Shown: in pieces, positions 51,674 to 55,591 of the stretch
Layout: each line of letters begins with the position of its first letter
Position numbering within the stretch: position 1 is the stretch's first letter
Origin: an uncultured Bacteroides sp.
GTDB lineage: Bacteria > Bacteroidota > Bacteroidia > Bacteroidales > Bacteroidaceae
Reading direction: 5' to 3'
Length of the DNA: 55,591 nucleotides
NCBI GenBank assembly: GCA_900755095.1
Contig: CAAEFE010000136.1
Coordinates: forward strand, 1-55,591
The notes under the pieces: generated by a model
The model's database searches: none
The model's input: only the letters and a program-made list of their open reading frames with translations
Told to the model about the DNA's origin: nothing
Position numbers and translations under genes: made by a program

Positions 51674-52849
51674 TTATTTCTTCGTGCCTATCCAAGTCCA
51701 TTTATGCCATATTGTTTCCAATGGTCCTTGTTTATGTTTAGACAGCCACCATTTGCAGAACCGAACTTGCGCCAGGAAAAGAATAATACCGATAATCAGG
51801 CTAAGAGTATATCCACAGTAAGGAGCAAGATAGAATCCGAATGGGAAATAGATAATGGCTCCCAAAATAGATTGAGAAATATAATTGGTCAAGCTCATTT
51901 TTCCGTAGAATCGCAGATTAGATACAGTTTTCTTGAACTGATCCTTCTGATAAAGCAACACGAAAGAAGCAACAAGTACAATCGTAAATGCAAATTTCTG
52001 CCACATATCAAAGGCAGTACCTACCGTTTGCTGAATTAAACTGCTGTCACTTTGCATGATCTGTTCTTTCAGAGAATACAGTGGCGCGAAACTGATAGCT
52101 GCAATAATAAGTGCTTTCATCCAGAACTTCAAATGAGATTCGGTAGTTACGAACAATTCTTTGCGTCCGATATATAAGCCAAACAGGAAAAGTCCGGCAG
52201 TCTGTAAGAAACGTCCGGCACCGATAGCCCAAAACAGGCTTGCTTTCTGTCCTAAAGTAACATTACCTATCAGAAAATCCCAAAAGTTTCCGGCTTTGGT
52301 GTATTCCGCTACTTCAGCATACATGGCTCCGACATTCAAATCGGGTAGGGTATAGGCAGGATTGAAAAGGCTCATTATATAATGAAACCATTCAATCGGT
52401 TGCAGTGAAAACAAGATGGCGGTGATTAGAATCGCTTTGTCACTCCATTTACGTACGATAAATAGTACAAGACTGACTACAACAAACAGAAGCAGGACAT
52501 CTCCTGCCGGGAAGAAAGCAGCATTCAGAGTGGCGAATCCTGCCAGCAATATCATTCTCCATAAAAAGCGGTAACCAAAATCTTTTCCTTTCAACTGCTG
52601 GTTGTGCGACTGGATATAGAAAGTGAATCCGAAAAGCAGAGCGAATATGGCATAAGACTTTCCGGCAAGCAGTGAAAATGTCGCATTAAATACTCCGGCA
52701 TCCAAAATGGTGAGCCATTCAGGAGAACTTCCCGGATATACGGGGAAAATGAAATGCTCCAGGTTATGAACCAGAAGGATGGCCATTACAGCAAATCCTC
52801 TAAGAGCATCTACTACTTCAATTCGGGGTGTTTTTGTTGATAATTCCAT
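51674..52849 (-). CDS. DUF418 (YeiB-like) multipass membrane protein
   Basis: A 391-residue protein with about ten hydrophobic helices. It begins 'RIEVVDALRGFAVMAILLVHNLEHF', the DUF1624/acyltransferase-like start of YeiB proteins, and ends with a DUF418 region ('FYGKMSLTNYISQSILGAIIYFPFGF...LSLIIGIILFLAQVRFCKWWL'). The function is unproven; related proteins may move or transfer acyl groups. It is last in a four-gene minus-strand operon, 9 nt after the acyltransferase gene. Confidence 0.88.
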   Translation of the reverse strand: MELSTKTPRIEVVDALRGFAVMAILLVHNLEHFIFPVYPGSSPEWLTILDAGVFNATFSLLAGKSYAIFALLFGFTFYIQSHNQQLKGKDFGYRFLWRMILLAGFATLNAAFFPAGDVLLLFVVVSLVLFIVRKWSDKAILITAILFSLQPIEWFHYIMSLFNPAYTLPDLNVGAMYAEVAEYTKAGNFWDFLIGNVTLGQKASLFWAIGAGRFLQTAGLFLFGLYIGRKELFVTTESHLKFWMKALIIAAISFAPLYSLKEQIMQSDSSLIQQTVGTAFDMWQKFAFTIVLVASFVLLYQKDQFKKTVSNLRFYGKMSLTNYISQSILGAIIYFPFGFYLAPYCGYTLSLIIGIILFLAQVRFCKWWLSKHKQGPLETIWHKWTWIGTKK

Positions 52850-52858
52850 GGGGCTAAT

Positions 52859-53992
52859 TTATGATTGTTTTTTAGTTAGTATTTGTTTTACCCATCTATT
52901 GGCAGGCTTTTCAAAATAATAATAAGAAAGTAAGCTAAGCGCAATAGTGATGCAAAAAATGACGGGGACACTTATCATCCAATGTATGTGCCATTGATAC
53001 AGAGTAGCCATTTGGAGGTATGTGAGTATAATAAATAAATGTATCAGATAGAAACTATAACTGATTTCTCCTCCTATCACTAAGACCCGATTGGATAGTA
53101 ACCGGGATATATACCCTCTTTGTAAGGCAAAGATAAGTATCACCAAAGAAACGGGTAGCCAGTAGTAACAAGAATAGCGGTATACTTTGGGAATGTCTGC
53201 GGCACAAAAATAGAAAACAAAAAATAAAATGACTACTCCTATTTCTAATAGTGTTCCGGTGGAATAAGAAATCTTTTTGTTGAATATTGACCGATAAAAC
53301 TGATAAAGTAAAACACCTACAAAAAAGTCCGGCAGGCGGGTGATTGGATTTACATACCAGTATGCTTTAATTTGTTCTTCAGCAGTCAGATGCATACCTG
53401 TCAGCATAATCAGCAGGCAGATGAAAAGAGTGATACATAGATTCCGTTTACTATTTAAGAAAGGAATGATGAGGGGGAAACAGAAATAAAATAACTGTTC
53501 GCAGCCCAGACTCCACGAAGGACTATTGAATGAGAAAAAATAATCTGCAGAAGGGAAGAACGGTTGCAATAAAAAAGTGGAAGCGGCGAAGTGTTTTATC
53601 CAGTCTGTCGTATCGTTGTATTGAACATACCCTCCTATGCATGCGGCAATTAATAGAGTAAGTAGATGGAGGGGGTAAATGCGGGCAATGCGTGCTACCC
53701 AAAAAGTACGTTTGGTGGTGATCTTTTCCAATAACTTTTCTTCATAATTATAGGCAATAATGAAGCCACTAAGGATGAAAAAAAAGCTGACTCCAACAAA
53801 TCCTTCTTTAAAGAAGTGTGTGTCGAAGCTCGGATCCAGAACATAACAATGTGCCCCGAATACCATCAAGGCAAATAATATTCGTAAAGAAGTTAATGTG
53901 TTAATCACGATACTTATCAGTTTTTTTGTATTCGCTGACAAAAGTACTGTTTTCTTGTGATATAAAAATTCACATAGATTAAAAAGAATCAA
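52859..53992 (-). CDS. Acyltransferase 3 family membrane protein
   Basis: A 377-residue membrane protein of the OafA/YrhL acyltransferase-3 family: 'LTSLRILFALMVFGAHC' (catalytic-region His after the R-x-x-x-A-x-x-V motif), 'GVSFFFILSGFIIAYNYEEKLL', 'SPSWSLGCEQLFYFCFPLII' and about ten helices. It likely O-acetylates (or succinylates) a glycan such as capsule or LPS sugar. The start overlaps the stop of the Crp/Fnr gene (ATGA), so translation is coupled. Confidence 0.92.
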   Translation of the reverse strand: MILFNLCEFLYHKKTVLLSANTKKLISIVINTLTSLRILFALMVFGAHCYVLDPSFDTHFFKEGFVGVSFFFILSGFIIAYNYEEKLLEKITTKRTFWVARIARIYPLHLLTLLIAACIGGYVQYNDTTDWIKHFAASTFLLQPFFPSADYFFSFNSPSWSLGCEQLFYFCFPLIIPFLNSKRNLCITLFICLLIMLTGMHLTAEEQIKAYWYVNPITRLPDFFVGVLLYQFYRSIFNKKISYSTGTLLEIGVVILFFVFYFCAADIPKVYRYSCYYWLPVSLVILIFALQRGYISRLLSNRVLVIGGEISYSFYLIHLFIILTYLQMATLYQWHIHWMISVPVIFCITIALSLLSYYYFEKPANRWVKQILTKKQS

Positions 53993-54567
53993 GATTCAGA
54001 CCGTAGGCGGCTAAGATGTTGGGGAGTCATGCCTAGAAAGGAGGCTATATATCCCAATTGGGCACGGTGAATGACATCGGGTTGCTCACGTAAAAGTTGT
54101 TCATAACGTTCTTTGGCCGGAAGATACAATCGGTTGATATGGTGAATATCCATGTACAACAAACATTCCTGATGAATGACACGTCCCCAGTTGGCAATTT
54201 CTATATTAGTTTCATAAATCTGATTTAAATCTTCAATACGTATGGCATATAGTTCACAATCTTCCAGTAATTCTACATATTCGTATCCCGGTTGATTATG
54301 ATATAAATCTTTCATGGCAAAGGTAATATCACCTTCGCGTGAAAACCAGATCGTGATTTCTTCTCCGTCACGTAAACAATAGGACCTACAAAACCCTTTT
54401 TCAATAAAGTAGACGTGGCGGTCTAGTACTCCACCGTGTATCAGTAAATGTTTTTTAGGAAGCTCCATTTTCTTCATATAGCTGAAGAGTACTTCTAAAG
54501 AACTGTCGGATACCGGATAATACTGACGGATTCCTTTGATGATATTTTCCATGTTTGATTTATTCAT
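53989..54567 (-). CDS. Crp/Fnr family transcriptional regulator
   Basis: A 192-residue regulator with an N-terminal cyclic-nucleotide-binding-like fold ('LLIHGGVLDRHVYFIEKGFCRSYCLRDGEE', 'EYVELLEDCELYAIRI') and a C-terminal winged helix whose recognition region is 'LGYIASFLGMTPQHLSRLR'. It lacks an obvious Fnr cysteine cluster. It overlaps nudC by 8 nt and the acyltransferase gene by 4 nt. It may control this operon or other targets. ATG at 54567 or 54552 are both possible starts. Confidence 0.88.
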   Translation of the reverse strand: MNKSNMENIIKGIRQYYPVSDSSLEVLFSYMKKMELPKKHLLIHGGVLDRHVYFIEKGFCRSYCLRDGEEITIWFSREGDITFAMKDLYHNQPGYEYVELLEDCELYAIRIEDLNQIYETNIEIANWGRVIHQECLLYMDIHHINRLYLPAKERYEQLLREQPDVIHRAQLGYIASFLGMTPQHLSRLRSES

Positions 54568-55348
54568 TTGGATGTTCTATCCACCAATCAATCATCTTTC
54601 GGGCAAGACTAAGTTTTCTGGGAAGTTCGGGTAAATTGTCTCTTGTATAAAAGTCTCCCGAGCTCAATTCTTCATCTTGGAGGTTGATTTCCCCTCCGGC
54701 ATAATCAGCAATAAAGCCGACCATTAGTCCGCTAGGATAAGGCCAGGGCTGATTACCGAAATAAGTGATATTCTTTACATCCAGTCCGGTTTCTTCTTTC
54801 ACTTCACGTGCTACACATTCTTCTAGCGTTTCTCCGGTTTCCAGAAATCCGGCAACGAGACTGTTGAATGTTCCTTTAAAATTGCGGGCATGCACTAAGA
54901 GTAGTGAATCTTTTTTTCTCACTAATACAAGAATCGCTGTGGAAATGGAAGGATATGCTTCCCGGCCACATTTCGGACAACGCTTCATGATAGATTCTTT
55001 CTGTTCCATAGGCGTGCCGCAGGCGGAACAAAAGCGGCTGTTTCTATCCCAATGCAGAATCTCATGTGCTTTTCCTGCTGTCTGATAATGAGACAAAGGA
55101 AGATATTCATAGGAGGCACGAAGCCCTATCATGATCCATTGCTCCGATTCTTCAATGGGAGAGGAGAGGGAGAAAGCCTTGCAGTTTTTCCCTTCCAGTG
55201 TAGTGATATTGTGTACGGTTGTTTTTTCTTTAATAACAATAGGAGAGCTTTCTCCACACGGGATGGCATATATGGCATCTTCTTTTTTCTCAAGAAGCAG
55301 TTGGTCTTTGTAAAAGATAAACCACCATGATTGTGCTGTCTGATTCAT
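54560..55348 (-). CDS. nudC: NAD+ diphosphatase / NADH pyrophosphatase
   Basis: A 262-residue Nudix enzyme that hydrolyses NADH or NAD+ (and NAD caps on RNA) to NMN and AMP. A zinc ribbon has four Cys ('FCSACGTPME', 'RCPKCGREAYPS'). The Nudix box spans 'GFLETGETLEECVAREV' plus 'KEETGLDV', and the NudC-specific 'NQPWPYPSGLM' follows. Full length and orientation fit the family. It is the first gene of a tightly packed operon (overlaps of 8 and 4 nt). Confidence 0.95.
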   Translation of the reverse strand: MNQTAQSWWFIFYKDQLLLEKKEDAIYAIPCGESSPIVIKEKTTVHNITTLEGKNCKAFSLSSPIEESEQWIMIGLRASYEYLPLSHYQTAGKAHEILHWDRNSRFCSACGTPMEQKESIMKRCPKCGREAYPSISTAILVLVRKKDSLLLVHARNFKGTFNSLVAGFLETGETLEECVAREVKEETGLDVKNITYFGNQPWPYPSGLMVGFIADYAGGEINLQDEELSSGDFYTRDNLPELPRKLSLARKMIDWWIEHPNE

Positions 55349-55489
55349 TTTAATTCTAATTCTTGATCTTCGCGCTGCGAAGTTATAAAAAAACTAGATT
55401 GATATTTAGACTTATCAGATAAAATACAGGGCAACTGCACCAAAATTTGATTCATAACCGTGCAGAAATGAGCTAAATGATAATTTATT

Positions 55490-55580
55490 GGGGTGCCCTG
55501 AAAGGGCTTAATTATATAGCGTAGGGCAACGCCCTACGTAAAAACGACAATCTGAATTTGCGCCCTGAAAGGGCATAATT
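55490..55580. repeat. Short GC-rich palindromic repeats at the right edge
   Basis: GCCCTGAAAGGGC occurs twice (near 55495 and 55562), and GCGTAGGGCAACGCCCTACG lies between them. These REP-like palindromes in an otherwise AT-rich spacer are of a kind common in Bacteroidetes intergenic regions. The 55349-55490 stretch shows no other feature. Confidence 0.7.
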
Positions 55581-55591
55581 GTATACAGTTC

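Overview
The window looks like chromosomal DNA of a gut Bacteroides species, in the B. thetaiotaomicron/ovatus range. The evidence is two SusC/SusD pairs, FecR/ECF sigma switches, Bacteroidales-specific DUF proteins, weak Shine-Dalgarno sequences, and repeated matches to the Bacteroides promoter (TTTG or TTG, about 19 nt, then TAnnTTTG). No rRNA, tRNA or CRISPR array was seen.

Layout. Positions 1-3841 hold a minus-strand run: D-lactate dehydrogenase, pirin, PdxH, an MBL-fold hydrolase and a DUF4468 protein cut by the window edge. A FadL-type porin follows (4052-5422). Positions 5642-23398 hold a substrate-responsive uptake locus: ECF sigma, FecR, an STN-bearing SusC, SusD, a NAGPA-type phosphodiester glycosidase, a BACON/beta-helix lipoprotein, a calcineurin-like phosphoesterase fused to a PQQ-type propeller, and the wreck of an ADP-ribosylglycohydrolase gene. 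The enzymes suggest a phosphodiester-linked or phosphorylated glycoconjugate as substrate (inference).

The 3' end of that locus is split by a complete 3,850-bp IS1595-family transposon (18511-22360). It has matching terminal inverted repeats beginning GGCAGTTATATAC and an exact 8-bp target duplication (TAAATAAA). It carries a transposase, a KTSC protein, a lipocalin-like lipoprotein and several unknown small genes. It also carries a segment that can fold into nested helices plus a pseudoknot. Removing the element restores the ancestral phosphoesterase stop codon and shows the glycohydrolase start codon 2 nt further on. That glycohydrolase has separately suffered two internal deletions.

Positions 23522-38103 are mostly housekeeping: a DcaP-like porin, an ECF sigma, queuosine genes (transporter, queC, queF) with a candidate preQ1-I riboswitch, an HD hydrolase, a DUF6922/AbiEii-like pair, rlmH, a DUF4783-nadC operon, an ECF sigma with an unusual anti-sigma/beta-barrel partner, two DUF lipoprotein or secreted proteins, a nitronate monooxygenase-like enzyme, alanine dehydrogenase and a WG-repeat protein. 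An array of eight 22-bp units (GTTTC-N8-GAAAC) lies between queC and queF. A long rod-like RNA resembling 6S RNA, with its own promoter, lies at about 38095-38300.

Positions 38496-45857 hold a second SusC/SusD pair with a secreted metzincin-type zinc protease, suggesting peptide or protein use. The window ends with an M23 peptidase, a C69 dipeptidase, a phosphoglucomutase/phosphomannomutase, and a four-gene minus-strand operon (NudC, Crp/Fnr regulator, acyltransferase, DUF418 membrane protein). Short GC-rich palindromic repeats sit at the right edge.
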